Below, piece after piece: positions 1 through 9,207 of a stretch of 64,000 nt of DNA. Source of the DNA: Acidimicrobiaceae bacterium (GTDB taxonomy: Bacteria; Actinomycetota; Acidimicrobiia; Acidimicrobiales; RAAP-2); contig DAIDJP010000041.1 in assembly GCA_027451285.1 (NCBI GenBank), positions 1-64,000 of the forward strand. The letters are read 5' to 3'. The position numbers and the translations under genes were made by a program. Positions within the stretch are counted from its first letter, which is position 1, and each line of letters opens with the position of its first letter. Below the pieces are notes generated by a model that had not been told where the DNA came from, did no database searches, and saw only the letters and a list, made by a program, of their open reading frames with translations.

Positions 1-108
1 ACTGGGTTAACCAGGTAAGGCCCGTGGCCAGACGACCACGTTGATAGGCCGGAAGTGTAAGTGCGGTAACGCATTCAGCTGACCGGTACTAATCGGCCGA
101 GGGCTTGG
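1..108 (+). rRNA. rrl: 23S rRNA, 3' end (partial)
   Basis: The first bases match the conserved 3' end of bacterial 23S rRNA, including the helix segment reading gacgaccacgttgatagg and the terminal accggtactaat block. Only about 108 bases lie in the window, so the gene starts upstream. The 3' boundary is set by analogy with known 23S ends and could be off by a few bases. It is followed by a spacer of about 78 bases and then 5S rRNA, the usual rrn order. Confidence 0.93.
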
Positions 109-186
109 AGTTTGATGCTCGTGCTCGTTCTAGGACGCTCAAGGGCGGCTGTCGCCGCCCGGACCAATTGGTCCGAGCGCATGTTT

Positions 187-302
187 TCCGGTGGTTATGG
201 CGGTGGAGATATACCTGTTCCCATACCGAACACAGAAGTCAAGCCCACCAGCGCCGATGGTACTTGGGGGTTCCTCCCTGGGAGAGTAGGTCGCCGCCGG
301 GA
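187..302 (+). rRNA. rrf: 5S rRNA
   Basis: The segment has the conserved 5S core: the cccataccgaacacagaagt loop and the gcgccgatggta region, followed by gggagagtaggtcgccgcc. The ends pair (tccggtgg at 187-194 with ccgccggga at 294-302), giving a gene of about 116 bases. It lies directly downstream of the 23S end and is followed at once by a terminator, so it is the last gene of the rrn operon here. No tRNA is seen in the spacer. Confidence 0.95.
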
Positions 303-309
303 TTTCTTG

Positions 310-340
310 AAAGACCCCCACCGCAAGGTGGGGGTCTTTC
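310..340 (+). terminator. Rho-independent terminator of the rrn operon
   Basis: A perfect 13-bp stem (310-322 with 327-339) encloses a gcaa tetraloop; the 3' arm itself ends in cttt followed by c. It starts eight bases after the 5S end and closes the ribosomal RNA operon. Confidence 0.9.
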
Positions 341-453
341 GCGTTGAGGCGAGGCTCTGACTCCTCACAGGCATTTGCCAGAAACCTTCTTTAGGCTAGT
401 GGTGCAACCTCATTGTCCGCGAGGGGCCCCGCCCCCACCCCAAGGAGGAATTT

Positions 454-1662
454 GTGACGCTGAACGTGAGTTTCGTGCTGGCGGCACTGGCCTTGGCAGC
501 GTTCATCTGCCCTCTGGTGGGCGAGCGCCTGCGTGTGCCGGGCGCCGTCGTCGAAATTGTGGCCGGTGTCGCGTTGAGTCACTTCATTGTCGCGCGCGAC
601 GTCGCCAGCGGCTCAGCGGTCGCCACTTTGGGGGGACTTGGCTTCATGATCCTGATGTTCCTCGTCGGCTTCGAGCTCGACCTGCGCGAGATCTGGGGCG
701 CGTCGCGCGCTCCCGTCGTGATGGGAGTGGTGCTCTTTGCCGTGTCCCTGCTCGCTTCGTGGCTGCTGGTGGGTCACGTGGCGGGCGCCTCGACCATCTG
801 GGTGCTCGCCGGCGCCGCGACGTCGGTCGGTGTGACGGTCCCGGTGTTGCACGTACACGGCTGGATGGGCGAGCGCTTCGGCCGTGACGTGCTGATGGTC
901 GGTGCCGTCGCCGAGGTCGTCTACCTCGCGGCGCTGTCCGTCTTCGGCGCCGGAAGGCAGGGTTCGAGCCTGGCGACCGCCTTGGTGGGCCTGCGCGGAC
1001 TCGGATTCCTGGTCTTCGTCCTCAGCGTGGCGGCGCTGGTGCGACGACTGCGCTCGCGGGTGCCGCGACACTTTCACCGATGGTTCCGGCGTGATGACCC
1101 CCTCGAGGTCGGGCTGCGTGGCACCTTCGCGCTCTTGTTTGTCGTGGTGGCGACCGCGGGCTTCCTGCGCGTGCCCACGGTGGTGGGTGCCCTGCTCGCC
1201 GGGGTCATCTTTCGCAGCGTCATCGGCAACGCCAAGGCGATCATCGAGCGAATGACGAGTGTGGGCAACAGTTTCTTCGTCCCGCTGTTCTTCTTAACGG
1301 TGGGCCTGCAGACGCCGCTGCGCTCTGACGTGGTGACCCTGGCGCCGGTGGTGGGCGCGATGCTGCTCGCCCTGAGCGTGCCGCGACTGGTCGTCGCGCC
1401 GTTCCTGCGTCGTCGGGGCTATCCGTGGCGGCTCTCGATCGCCGGCAGCGTGAGTCTGATGGCACCGCTCACGCTGCTGGTCACGACCGCCGAGATCGGA
1501 CGCGACACGGGACTCACGGGTCCGAGGACGTCGGCGGCGCTCGTGATCGTGGCCGCGATCTCGGCGATCATCTTCCCGGTGCTGGCGCGTGTCCTCTTGC
1601 CGCACCGTGGTGACGAGGAGCAGGCGCGAGTCGAGGAACCCGAACCGGTGGGAGTGTCCTAG
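454..1662 (+). CDS. Cation:proton antiporter, CPA2/Kef-type membrane protein
   Basis: A 402-residue polytopic membrane protein made almost entirely of hydrophobic helices, with a short charged C-terminal tail (about residues 385-402). Its length and the long run of about 12 predicted helices fit the Na+/H+ exchanger domain of the CPA2 family, which exchanges protons for Na+ or K+ across the membrane. Kef-type relatives carry a cytoplasmic nucleotide-binding TrkA-N domain; none is present here. The start is a GTG at 454 with a strong Shine-Dalgarno sequence aaggagg about five bases upstream. The stop overlaps the stop of the convergent GGDEF-EAL gene by four bases. The substrate ion cannot be told from sequence. 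Confidence 0.85.
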   Translation: MTLNVSFVLAALALAAFICPLVGERLRVPGAVVEIVAGVALSHFIVARDVASGSAVATLGGLGFMILMFLVGFELDLREIWGASRAPVVMGVVLFAVSLLASWLLVGHVAGASTIWVLAGAATSVGVTVPVLHVHGWMGERFGRDVLMVGAVAEVVYLAALSVFGAGRQGSSLATALVGLRGLGFLVFVLSVAALVRRLRSRVPRHFHRWFRRDDPLEVGLRGTFALLFVVVATAGFLRVPTVVGALLAGVIFRSVIGNAKAIIERMTSVGNSFFVPLFFLTVGLQTPLRSDVVTLAPVVGAMLLALSVPRLVVAPFLRRRGYPWRLSIAGSVSLMAPLTLLVTTAEIGRDTGLTGPRTSAALVIVAAISAIIFPVLARVLLPHRGDEEQARVEEPEPVGVS

Positions 1663-4094
1663 ACGACGCGCAGGTGCCGACGACGACGCGGAGCCGTGTC
1701 GTCCTCGGTCTGGTCGCCCGCGACCGTGTCGTCGCGGGTGCGAGTGAGGAACTGGTCGAGTTCGTCGCGCGTCAGCGGCGGGGAGACGTAGTCGCCCTGG
1801 ATGACGTCGGCGCCCGCGCCGCGCAGGGCTTCGAAGTTGCGGGCGTTCTCGATGCCCTCGGCGATGACGGTGAGGCGCAGGGCCCGGGCCATCTCGATGA
1901 TCGAGCGGATCAGTGAGATGGCGCGCGGGTCCGACTCCAGGGCCATCACGAAGGACTTGTCGATCTTCAGCTCGTCCACCGGCAGCTCCAAGAGCTGGGA
2001 CATCGAGGAGTACCCCACGCCGAAGTCGTCGATCGAGATCTTCACCCCGCTGGCGCGCAGCGTGTTGAGGCTGCGCGTGGCCCGCACGGGATCGTGAGCG
2101 AGGCTCGACTCGGTCACCTCGAGCGTGATGCGCTCGGGCGACATGTCGTACCACTGCAGGATGCGCCCGATCGACTCGGGCAGGTGCTCGTCCATGAGGT
2201 CCCACTGGGAGATGTTGACGTTCATCTGCAGGTGGTGACCGTTGCGGTCCAGCCGGGCGAGCTCGGTGATGGCGAGATCGAGCACGGTGCGCGTCAGGGG
2301 CACGATGAGGCCCACGCGCTCGGCGAGGGGCACGAAGTAGTCGGGCTGGAGCAGGCCCAGGGTCGGGTGCTGCCAGCGCACGAGGGCCTCGACGCCGTGA
2401 ACCGCGTTGGTGCGCAGGTCGTGGGTGGGCTGGAAGTGCAGCGTCAATCGCTGACGTTCGATCGCGGTGCGCAGCTCGTTGATCAGGGCCAGGCGCTCGC
2501 GGCTGTTGAGGTCGATCTCGTCGCGGTAGACGCACACCCCGCCGTGGCGGTGCTTCGCCTCGTACATGGCCACGTCGGCGCTGCGCAGCAGCTCGGCGTG
2601 CGTCGTGCCGTGTTGGGGCCACAGTGCGACGCCAATCGACGCACTGACGCGCACCTTGGTCCCGTCCAGGGAGACCGGATTGGCCATGGTCGCGGCCAAC
2701 CCGTGCACCGAGGTGATCGGATCGGTGTCGGCGTCGACGACGAAGGTGTAGGCGAACTCGTCGCCGCCGAGGCGCGCCAGGGTGCCGCGGGTGGCGATCG
2801 TGTTCGCGAACCGCTGGCCGATCACGCGCAGCAGCTCGTCGCCGTAGGCGTGGCCGATGGAGTCGTTGACCTCCTTGAAGCCGTCGAGGTCGATCAGGAC
2901 GATGCCCAGCTGCTCGTCGTCCTCCAAGGCGCTCAGGCGGGCCTCGCCGTCTTCGAGGAAGGCGCGTCGGTTGGCGAGCCCGGTCACGTGGTCGGTGCGG
3001 GCCTCGAGGAAGTTGCTGCGTCCGAGCTGGCGGACCTCGCTCTGGGTCAGAACCATGCGCGAGATGACGAGGGCCAGCGCTCCGAGGGCCATCAGGCGGG
3101 TCGACTCCGAGGAGGGGCGTGAGATGGAGATCGCGAGGATCGCGACCGACAGCGCACCGAAGATGACCGGGACGAGGTTGAGTCCCCGCGCCACGACGAA
3201 GCGCTCGATTGGGAGGTTGGGCCGGTCGATCGGTGGCCAGGCGGCGAGCGCCAGGAGGCTTAGCCCGAGCGGGGGAGCGAGGTCCACCAGCGCGCTCGAC
3301 GTCCAGTTGCTAAAGGATTGGGGGTTGAGGGCGATGACGTCGCCGGCCGCGATGATGGCGAGGCCCACGAGGAGCAGTGACGTCGTGGTGTCAGTGCGAA
3401 AGTGCTTGGGCACCAGACCCGCCCCGAGCAAGACCAGCAGGACCATTACGAGAATCGGGTTGAAGAGGTTGAACTCGGCGAGCAGGCTGTGCCCGCTGAT
3501 CTCGATGCTCTGGCGGAAGCCGTACATCGAGGCGAGCGACGCCAGCGCCAGGCCGGCGATCACGCCGTCGAGGCGCACGCTGTTGGCGCGCGGGCCGAAG
3601 GACTGCTGCATGATGATGGCCACCGCCACCGCCACCGCCAGGTACGACCCCGCGAAGAGTGCCTCGCGCAATGTCGGCGTGACCAGGTAGACGAGGAAGG
3701 AGAAGTCGACGCGGCGTATCTCGCTGGCCAGGTTGTACATCAAGACGCCGGCCGCCATGGCCAGCCACGCACCGCGCATCGCGTGCTGGCGCCGCACGCG
3801 TACGAGAAGGGGCACCACGGGAGCCCAGGTCGCGAGGTGGCGTAGCCACTCGGTCGCGACGGAGACGTTGGTCGCGTCGCGGGACCTGACCAGCATGTAC
3901 GCGTAGGACGCGCAGAGCAGGAAGGAAACGGCCTGGGCGACGAATTGCAGCTGGTTCGCCCGGATGAGGAGCCACACGTGCGCCGCCGGCGACGTCTCGG
4001 GGGCGAGCGCGGCGGACGCCTCGTCGCGAGGCTGTGCGCGCTGGTCGCGATCGGGTGCCGTCGCGCGCCCTTTCCTCACGTTGTCATCTGTCAT
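1659..4094 (-). CDS. Membrane GGDEF-EAL protein (cyclic di-GMP synthesis/breakdown)
   Basis: A protein of about 811 residues. The N-terminal half (roughly 40-365) is a hydrophobic multi-helix sensor or anchor region. A GGDEF domain follows with an intact GGDEF motif in the run ARLGGDEFAYTF, then an EAL domain with EALVRW, the glutamate of LEVTESS, DDFGVGYSS, the lysine of LKIDKSF and the glutamate of IAEGIE. Both catalytic sites therefore look complete, so the protein may make or degrade cyclic di-GMP depending on its signal. No RxxD inhibitory site is seen just before GGDEF. I chose the ATG at 4094; a TTG start at 4124 would add ten residues. Upstream lie three 11-bp-phased GCTCAAC repeats. 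Confidence 0.9.
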   Translation of the reverse strand: MTDDNVRKGRATAPDRDQRAQPRDEASAALAPETSPAAHVWLLIRANQLQFVAQAVSFLLCASYAYMLVRSRDATNVSVATEWLRHLATWAPVVPLLVRVRRQHAMRGAWLAMAAGVLMYNLASEIRRVDFSFLVYLVTPTLREALFAGSYLAVAVAVAIIMQQSFGPRANSVRLDGVIAGLALASLASMYGFRQSIEISGHSLLAEFNLFNPILVMVLLVLLGAGLVPKHFRTDTTTSLLLVGLAIIAAGDVIALNPQSFSNWTSSALVDLAPPLGLSLLALAAWPPIDRPNLPIERFVVARGLNLVPVIFGALSVAILAISISRPSSESTRLMALGALALVISRMVLTQSEVRQLGRSNFLEARTDHVTGLANRRAFLEDGEARLSALEDDEQLGIVLIDLDGFKEVNDSIGHAYGDELLRVIGQRFANTIATRGTLARLGGDEFAYTFVVDADTDPITSVHGLAATMANPVSLDGTKVRVSASIGVALWPQHGTTHAELLRSADVAMYEAKHRHGGVCVYRDEIDLNSRERLALINELRTAIERQRLTLHFQPTHDLRTNAVHGVEALVRWQHPTLGLLQPDYFVPLAERVGLIVPLTRTVLDLAITELARLDRNGHHLQMNVNISQWDLMDEHLPESIGRILQWYDMSPERITLEVTESSLAHDPVRATRSLNTLRASGVKISIDDFGVGYSSMSQLLELPVDELKIDKSFVMALESDPRAISLIRSIIEMARALRLTVIAEGIENARNFEALRGAGADVIQGDYVSPPLTRDELDQFLTRTRDDTVAGDQTEDDTAPRRRRHLRVV

Positions 4095-4495
4095 CGATCG
4101 CTCGCGGTGTCCCAGACTCGTCAAAGTTCACAGCAGAAGCGTTCATTGACAGGGCAACGGCGCTTCGGCTCCCCGCGAGCATCCTGCGATGAGTACTCGA
4201 TCACCAAATGTGGTCGCGCGTGGAGTTCCCGATATCCTTGTTCGAAACGCTCAACGTTGGCTCAACTCTGGCTCAACACCCCGACAATCATCATCGGTCG
4301 CGAGAGTTTCGCACGTCGGCGACGAATCGGAGTCCTTCGTGTTGTGGCTGGTCGAGAGGGACTTTGACCGGCCGCTTTCTCGTAGCGTGAGTGATGGACA
4401 CCGCGACGGGTTCGCCCTCGCGAAGTCATTGACGCGACGCGGAACTCGCCAATTGCGAGAGGGTCGCTCGTGCCTCTCGCTGAAGGGTTGAAGGT
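4095..4495. other. 400-bp intergenic region, no gene supported
   Basis: This is the only stretch over 300 bases without a gene. It lies upstream of the minus-strand GGDEF-EAL gene and downstream of the RraA gene. Short open frames cross it but none has a recognisable product or a good start signal. The one clear structure is the triplet of GCTCAAC repeats at 4249-4277. Confidence 0.6.
4249..4277. repeat. Three GCTCAAC direct repeats at exact 11-bp spacing
   Basis: The heptamer GCTCAAC occurs at 4249-4255, 4260-4266 and 4271-4277. The spacing of one helical turn puts all copies on the same DNA face, which is typical of cooperative protein binding sites. The copies lie about 155-185 bases upstream of the GGDEF-EAL start. 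Regulatory function is inference. Confidence 0.6.
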
Positions 4496-5179
4496 TCAGC
4501 CGTCGTACTCGACATATGTCAGACCGCGATCGGCGAGTTTTCTCCGCATGTCGTACATGTCAAGCCCCAGTTCACCGTTGGCCAGGCGGGCGCGTTTGAC
4601 GGCTTCGTTCTCTTCGCGATGGCGCGCCGCGGCGAGGACCGCCTCCGCCTCTTGCCGAGCGACGACGACCACGCCGTCGTCGTCGGCCACGATGACGTCA
4701 CCGGGACGCACGTAGGCGCCCGCGCAGACGATGGGCGTCTGGACGTTGCCGGGAGTCTCCTTGATGGTCCCCTTGGCGCTGATCGACCGCGACCACATGG
4801 GAAAGCCCATCGCGGTCAGTTCGGCGACGTCGCGCACGCCACCGTCGATCACGAGGCCGCGCACGCCGTGGGCCATGTAACTCGTGCCTAGGAGCTCACC
4901 GAAGTAGCCGTCCTCGCACGGGCTCGTCGGCGAAACCACGAGGATGTCGCCCGGACGGGCCATTTCAACGGCGATGTGTATCGACCAATTATCGCCAGGT
5001 GGCACCTCGCAGGTCAGCGCCGTCCCGGCCACGCGTGCGGGTCGGATGGTGGGCCGCAAGTTCGATGCGAGGAGGCCGCGCTGGCCCTGTGCTTCGTGGA
5101 TCGTGGCGACGCCGATCTGGCCGAGCGCGTCAACGAGCGCTAGGTCAGTGCGTGGCGTGTTGCGCATGACGACAGCCAT
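4496..5179 (-). CDS. RraA-family protein, probable HMG/CHA-type aldolase
   Basis: A 227-residue protein of the RraA / 4-hydroxy-4-methyl-2-oxoglutarate aldolase family. These enzymes use a divalent metal to cleave 4-hydroxy-4-methyl-2-oxoglutarate or 4-carboxy-4-hydroxy-2-oxoadipate to pyruvate plus pyruvate or oxaloacetate; some relatives instead bind RNase E. The family core [13 protein letters not shown] is present, with the Arg-Asp pair that binds substrate and metal. The open frame extends upstream to 5974, but that part lies opposite the next gene and is not coding. The ATG at 5179 has ggggag about six bases upstream and gives the usual family length. Since RNase E is not visible here, the aldolase role is the safer reading. 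Confidence 0.85.
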   Translation of the reverse strand: MAVVMRNTPRTDLALVDALGQIGVATIHEAQGQRGLLASNLRPTIRPARVAGTALTCEVPPGDNWSIHIAVEMARPGDILVVSPTSPCEDGYFGELLGTSYMAHGVRGLVIDGGVRDVAELTAMGFPMWSRSISAKGTIKETPGNVQTPIVCAGAYVRPGDVIVADDDGVVVVARQEAEAVLAAARHREENEAVKRARLANGELGLDMYDMRRKLADRGLTYVEYDG

Positions 5180-5334
5180 AGAATCTCCCCGAATCGTTGA
5201 CGGACTGAACCTTGAATCTAGTGACGTCCTGACCAACTCCGATATCCGACGCCGATGGGGAAGGCGCGTCGGCCCGGTAGAGAGGTGGGGGACGTGACCT
5301 GGAATCGACCGTCGGTCGTTTGACCCGAGACCGG

Positions 5335-5340
5335 TAGGAT
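5335..5340 (+). promoter_or_regulatory. -10-like hexamer TAGGAT, leaderless geometry
   Basis: It ends six bases before the GTG at 5347, so transcription would begin at the start codon. No ribosome binding site is seen. Confidence 0.6.
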
Positions 5341-5346
5341 TGTCCG

Positions 5347-6909
5347 GTGCCGTCCCCTGACTCCTCGCCCCGTCGTGCCCGCCCGAGCGGCAACGCTGGC
5401 CGAGCGGGAAGTGGACGCCCAACCCCCGGACCGCGATCTGGTTCCGCGCCCGGTTCACGGAGCTCGGAGTCGCCGCGTTCGGGTGGCCCGCGCCGCAACG
5501 CCGCGGGCGGCCCGCCACGGGCACGTCGCAATGATTCAGACGTGCGTCGCGGAAGTGATGATCGTCCCGCGCCGTCGCGCACACCTGCGAACCGATCGCT
5601 GCGTCCGGCCAAGCGCCGTGACGAAGATGTGCGCGAGACGAAGGATCGCCCCTACGCGGGGAACTCCTACGGTTCGCGTCCTGGTGCGCGGCCAGCACGC
5701 GACGCCGGACGTTCGGCGGGAGCGGAGGATCGTCGCGGAGCGCGTCGACGTGATGACGCCCGTGGCGAGCGATCTGGCTATCAGGGTGCTCGACCCGACG
5801 CCCGAGGTGGCCGACCCGGCTATCAGGGTGCCCGACCCGACGCCCGTGGTGGCCGACCCGATACTCGTAGTGCTCGACCGGATGCCCGTGGTGCTCGACC
5901 CGACGCCCGTGGTACTCGACCTGACGCTCGCGGTGGCCGTCCGCAGCGTTCCTACGTGGCACGCGAAGTGTCACCTGAAGAGTTAGAGCGACGTCGAGCT
6001 ACCGAGCATGGACGCGGCAAGGGATGGGGTGGGGTCGCGCGCAAGGGTGCGATGCACCTGACCAGTACCGGCCGCGAACTATCGGACAATGACGGAGTGC
6101 GCGTGAAGCCCAGCGCACCGGCACCGATAGAGGACTGGGTGGAGGACGAGCGCCCGACCGCGGTCGTGGCGCGTTCGACGAAAGTCGCGGCCAAAGCGCC
6201 ATACGCCCTGCCGGGGGATGTGGCAGCCGAGATCCGGCGGGCATTCGTCGGCACGGCCTACATGCGAGAGAAGATGGTGTTCACTCTCACCCGCGCGGCG
6301 GAGGCCTACGACCGCCACCGCTACGAAGAGGCCCTGCGCCTGGGCCGCATCGTTGCCGACGCCGTGCCCGGTGTCGGTCCGGTGCGCGAGTTGACGGGCC
6401 TCGCCGCGTACCGAGCCGAGCGATGGAGCATGGCGAAGATTCACCTTCGTGCCCACTTCGCAGTGACCGCCGACCCTGAACACCTGCCGCTCGTCATGGA
6501 CTGCGAGCGTGCAAATCGCCACTATCGCGCCGTGGAGAAGACCTTCGCCGAACTTGAGGCCTCCGAGCCGGTAGCCGAGGTCCTCACCGAAGGGCGCATC
6601 GTCATGGGCGCAACCCTCGCGGATCAGGGCAAGTTCGCCGAGGCGATCGACCTACTGACGCGCGCGGGTGGAACCAAGCAACTGCGCAACCCCTCCTATC
6701 GTCACGTACGTCTGTGGTACGCGCTGGCTGACGTGTTCGACCGCGCCGGTGACGTCGGTGCCGCCCGTGAGCTCTTCGCTCGGGTGGTTCTGGCCGAGCC
6801 CGAGGCCTACGACGCCGCGGCGCGCCTGGCCGAACTGGGGCCGACGAGCTCGCCGAAGAACCGTCGCCGTCGTACGACCCCGGTATCGAAGAAGAAGCTG
6901 AACTTCTAA
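5347..6909 (+). CDS. Arg/Pro/Gly/Asp-repeat protein with C-terminal TPR-like domain
   Basis: A 520-residue protein that I cannot assign to a named family. Residues 1 to about 215 are low-complexity and very rich in Arg, Pro, Gly, Asp and Ser, and include eight 7-residue repeats close to DARGxRP (residues 144-199). Residues about 290-500 are helical with tetratricopeptide-like pairs, for example around [32 protein letters not shown] and [28 protein letters not shown]. The C-terminus is basic ([17 protein letters not shown]). The composition suggests a disordered RNA- or polyphosphate-binding tail on a scaffold. The GTG start has leaderless -10 geometry. The gene converges with and overlaps the DinB gene. 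Confidence 0.75.
   Translation: MPSPDSSPRRARPSGNAGRAGSGRPTPGPRSGSAPGSRSSESPRSGGPRRNAAGGPPRARRNDSDVRRGSDDRPAPSRTPANRSLRPAKRRDEDVRETKDRPYAGNSYGSRPGARPARDAGRSAGAEDRRGARRRDDARGERSGYQGARPDARGGRPGYQGARPDARGGRPDTRSARPDARGARPDARGTRPDARGGRPQRSYVAREVSPEELERRRATEHGRGKGWGGVARKGAMHLTSTGRELSDNDGVRVKPSAPAPIEDWVEDERPTAVVARSTKVAAKAPYALPGDVAAEIRRAFVGTAYMREKMVFTLTRAAEAYDRHRYEEALRLGRIVADAVPGVGPVRELTGLAAYRAERWSMAKIHLRAHFAVTADPEHLPLVMDCERANRHYRAVEKTFAELEASEPVAEVLTEGRIVMGATLADQGKFAEAIDLLTRAGGTKQLRNPSYRHVRLWYALADVFDRAGDVGAARELFARVVLAEPEAYDAAARLAELGPTSSPKNRRRRTTPVSKKKLNF
5776..5943 (+). repeat. Eight 21-bp in-frame tandem repeats
   Basis: Eight consecutive 21-base units encode [49 protein letters not shown] and DARGGRP. 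The unit is a whole number of codons, so copy number can change without a frameshift. The first four units form two copies of a 42-base higher-order repeat. Confidence 0.9.
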
Positions 6910-7472
6910 GACGTCATCCCCCCGAGGCCGATCAGGGCTCGGGCGTGCTCGATCTCTCCCATGTGGCGCAGGGCGTGCTGGTAGATCCACGATTCGACAG
7001 CGTCGGAGCGTGAGATACCGGCGGTGCCACCGACGCGGGCGCTGAACGTGTCCGCCACCGACGGTGGATAGTGGTGGGCGACGACGATGTCCGAGAACGT
7101 CGCCGGGTCGATGTTGTCGACGAAGGCCTCCGTGGTGGCAAAGACGATCCTCTGGAACTCCCGGAACGCCTCGTAGTCGCCGATGCGCTGATCCATCATC
7201 TCCTCGACCGTACGCGACTTGCCGTCGTCGGCGATGGCGAGCGCGAGACGCGTCCGCCACGACTCGCCCCACAGCGGTGGTGTCCGGTCGAGGACCGCGC
7301 GACTGAAGTCCTCGATGAGGACCTGATGCACGAGCGAGAAGGCGATTGGCAGCGCGCCCTCGACGACGACGGCGTTGACCTGCTCCAGGGTCATCGACGC
7401 GGTCGCGTCGTCATAGAGCGAGTGCACCGCTCGCAGCCGACGCGAGAGTGAGTGTCGGTATGTGGCGTCCAT
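6906..7472 (-). CDS. DinB-superfamily protein
   Basis: A 188-residue, mostly helical protein. The C-terminal segment HALRHMGEIEHARAL and earlier histidines fit the four-helix DinB / DUF664 superfamily, whose members often bind a metal through three histidines and include mycothiol-dependent enzymes. The substrate is unknown. The ATG at 7472 is preceded at the six-base leaderless distance by CAGACT, one base off TANNNT; the longer open frame to 7562 has no support. It is divergent from the aldolase gene and its stop overlaps the convergent repeat/TPR gene. Confidence 0.65.
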   Translation of the reverse strand: MDATYRHSLSRRLRAVHSLYDDATASMTLEQVNAVVVEGALPIAFSLVHQVLIEDFSRAVLDRTPPLWGESWRTRLALAIADDGKSRTVEEMMDQRIGDYEAFREFQRIVFATTEAFVDNIDPATFSDIVVAHHYPPSVADTFSARVGGTAGISRSDAVESWIYQHALRHMGEIEHARALIGLGGMTS

Positions 7473-7534
7473 CGAGCAAGTCTGCTGGTTGGAGACGCTC
7501 GGCGCCAGCCCCGGGGGGTCGGGGAGAGGTCTTG

Positions 7535-7540
7535 TAGGCT
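7535..7540 (+). promoter_or_regulatory. -10-like hexamer TAGGCT, leaderless geometry
   Basis: It ends six bases before the ATG of the aldolase gene at 7547. Confidence 0.6.
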
Positions 7541-7546
7541 GCGGAC

Positions 7547-8596
7547 ATGGACATTGCCGCACTCTTGGGCGACGAGGCGTCGTCGCTACTCGACCACCAG
7601 GCCACCGCGTTTCCCAAGGAACTCCTGACCCTGCCGGGGCCGAACTACCTGTCGGACGTCTTCAGCCTGAGCGACCGGTCGCCGACGGTTCTGCGCAACC
7701 TCGGCACCCTCTTCGGTCACGGCCGCCTGGGCGGAACGGGCTACCTGTCGATCCTGCCGGTCGACCAGGGTGTGGAGCATTCGGCAGCGGCCAGCTTCGC
7801 GCCGAATCCCGCCTATTTCGACCCCGCGAAGATCTGTGATCTGGGCATCGAGGCGGGCTGTAACGCCGTGGCCTCCACACTCGGCACCCTCGGAGCCGTC
7901 TCGCGGCGCTACGTGCACCGCATCCCCTTCATCGTCAAGATCAACCACAACGACTTCCTGCACTATCCCAACACCTACGACCAGGTGCTCTTCGCGTCGG
8001 TCCGCCAGGCGGCCGACCTCGGCGCCATGGGGGTGGGTGCGACGATCTACTTCGGCTCGCCGGAGTCAGACCGACAGCTCCACGAGGTCTCCGAGGCCTT
8101 CGCCGAGGCGCACCGACTCGGACTGTTCACGGTGCTGTGGACCTACCTGCGCAATCCGGCCTTCAAGACCGCCGACGTTGACTATCACGTCTCAGCGGAC
8201 CTGACCGGACAGGCCAACCACCTCGGGGTGACGATCGAGGCCGACATCATCAAGCAAAAGCAGCCGGAGAATAACGGCGGCTACACCGCGCTCAACTTTG
8301 GCAAGACGAACAAGCGCGTCTACGACGAGCTGACGACGAGCAACCCGATCGACCTGACCCGTTGGCAGGTCGCCAACTGCTACGCGGGGCGCATCGGTCT
8401 CATCAACTCTGGTGGCGAGGCCAAGGGCGCGGACGACCTGGCGAGCGCGGTGCGCACGGCCGTCATCAACAAGCGTGCCGGCGGCACCGGTCTTATCCTC
8501 GGTCGTAAGGCCTTTCAGCGTCCGATCAGTGAGGGCGCGGCGCTGGTCAACGCGGTCCAGGACGTCTTCCTCGACCCCGCGATCACTATCGCCTAA
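7547..8596 (+). CDS. fbaB: Class I fructose-bisphosphate aldolase, DhnA/FbaB type
   Basis: A 349-residue protein of the DhnA-type class I aldolases, which cleave fructose 1,6-bisphosphate to two triose phosphates through a Schiff-base lysine. The run [12 protein letters not shown] matches the family signature, and [11 protein letters not shown] near residue 73 is the conserved N-terminal strand. Most actinobacteria use a class II zinc aldolase, so a DhnA-type enzyme is a lineage hint. It lies three bases upstream of pgsA. The start codon is set by the leaderless -10 geometry. Confidence 0.9.
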   Translation: MDIAALLGDEASSLLDHQATAFPKELLTLPGPNYLSDVFSLSDRSPTVLRNLGTLFGHGRLGGTGYLSILPVDQGVEHSAAASFAPNPAYFDPAKICDLGIEAGCNAVASTLGTLGAVSRRYVHRIPFIVKINHNDFLHYPNTYDQVLFASVRQAADLGAMGVGATIYFGSPESDRQLHEVSEAFAEAHRLGLFTVLWTYLRNPAFKTADVDYHVSADLTGQANHLGVTIEADIIKQKQPENNGGYTALNFGKTNKRVYDELTTSNPIDLTRWQVANCYAGRIGLINSGGEAKGADDLASAVRTAVINKRAGGTGLILGRKAFQRPISEGAALVNAVQDVFLDPAITIA

Positions 8597-8598
8597 CC

Positions 8599-9198
8599 GT
8601 GGTGGCGGATCGTGGCTGGTGGACGTGGGCCAACCTCGTCACCGCCATTCGCCTGGCGCTGATCCCGGTCTTCCTCTGGCTGCTCTTCGGCACCGGCCAT
8701 CGCGCCCTCGCCGCCTGGCTGCTCGGCGCCCTGGGGGCGACCGACTGGGTCGATGGCTACCTGGCCCGACGCCTCCACCAGGTCTCGGCGGTGGGCAAGG
8801 TGATCGATCCGGTGGCCGACCGCATCCTCGTGATGGTTGGACTGCTCGGCGTCGCGGCCGCGGGCGGTGTCCCGTGGTGGTTTGCCCTGATCACGCTGGC
8901 GAGGGAGCTGATCGTCTCACTGATGACCCTCCTGCTGGCCGCCTTGGGCGCGGCGCGCATCGACGTGCTCTGGTGGGGCAAGGTCTCGACCTTCGCCCTC
9001 ATGACCACTTTTCCCTTGTTTCTTCTCTCCAGTAACGATCACCACGTGGCGCTCGCGGCCTGGCAGCAGGTCGGGCGCGACCTCTGCTGGGTGGTGGGTG
9101 TGGCGGGTCTCGCACTGTCGTGGGTCGTGCTGGCGAGTTACGTGCGTCCCGCGCTCTCCGCGCTGCGTCAGGGGCGCGCCGCCCGGCGGATCTTGTAG
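8599..9198 (+). CDS. pgsA: CDP-alcohol phosphatidyltransferase (PgsA-like)
   Basis: A 199-residue integral membrane enzyme with the CDP-alcohol phosphotransferase signature D-x2-DG-x2-AR-x8-G-x3-D-x3-D, seen as DWVDGYLARR through GKVIDPVADR. It probably joins glycerol 3-phosphate to CDP-diacylglycerol in phosphatidylglycerol synthesis; a related head group cannot be ruled out. Four or more hydrophobic helices surround the site. The start is one of two adjacent GTG codons (8599 or 8602), only two bases after the aldolase stop, so it is probably cotranscribed with it. A pgsA-type gene also lies just upstream of gcvH-garA in mycobacteria. Confidence 0.87.
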   Translation: MVADRGWWTWANLVTAIRLALIPVFLWLLFGTGHRALAAWLLGALGATDWVDGYLARRLHQVSAVGKVIDPVADRILVMVGLLGVAAAGGVPWWFALITLARELIVSLMTLLLAALGAARIDVLWWGKVSTFALMTTFPLFLLSSNDHHVALAAWQQVGRDLCWVVGVAGLALSWVVLASYVRPALSALRQGRAARRIL

Positions 9199-9201
9199 AT
9201 T
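9196..9201 (+). promoter_or_regulatory. -10-like hexamer TAGATT, leaderless geometry
   Basis: It overlaps the pgsA stop codon and ends six bases before the gcvH ATG at 9208. Confidence 0.6.
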
Positions 9202-9207
9202 TCGCCT

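Noticed and set aside
1294..2622. A 442-codon minus-strand frame across the antiporter and GGDEF-EAL genes
   Set aside because: Arg/Pro/Ala/His low-complexity translation typical of antisense frames in G+C-rich DNA; both real genes have clear domains.
4189..4491. A 100-codon plus-strand frame in the intergenic region
   Set aside because: No ribosome binding site, no leaderless -10, no recognisable features, and it ends against the RraA gene on the other strand.
5180..5974. Upstream extension of the RraA frame to 492 codons
   Set aside because: The extension is antisense to the repeat/TPR gene, has no homology-like features, and the internal ATG at 5179 has a good ribosome binding site.
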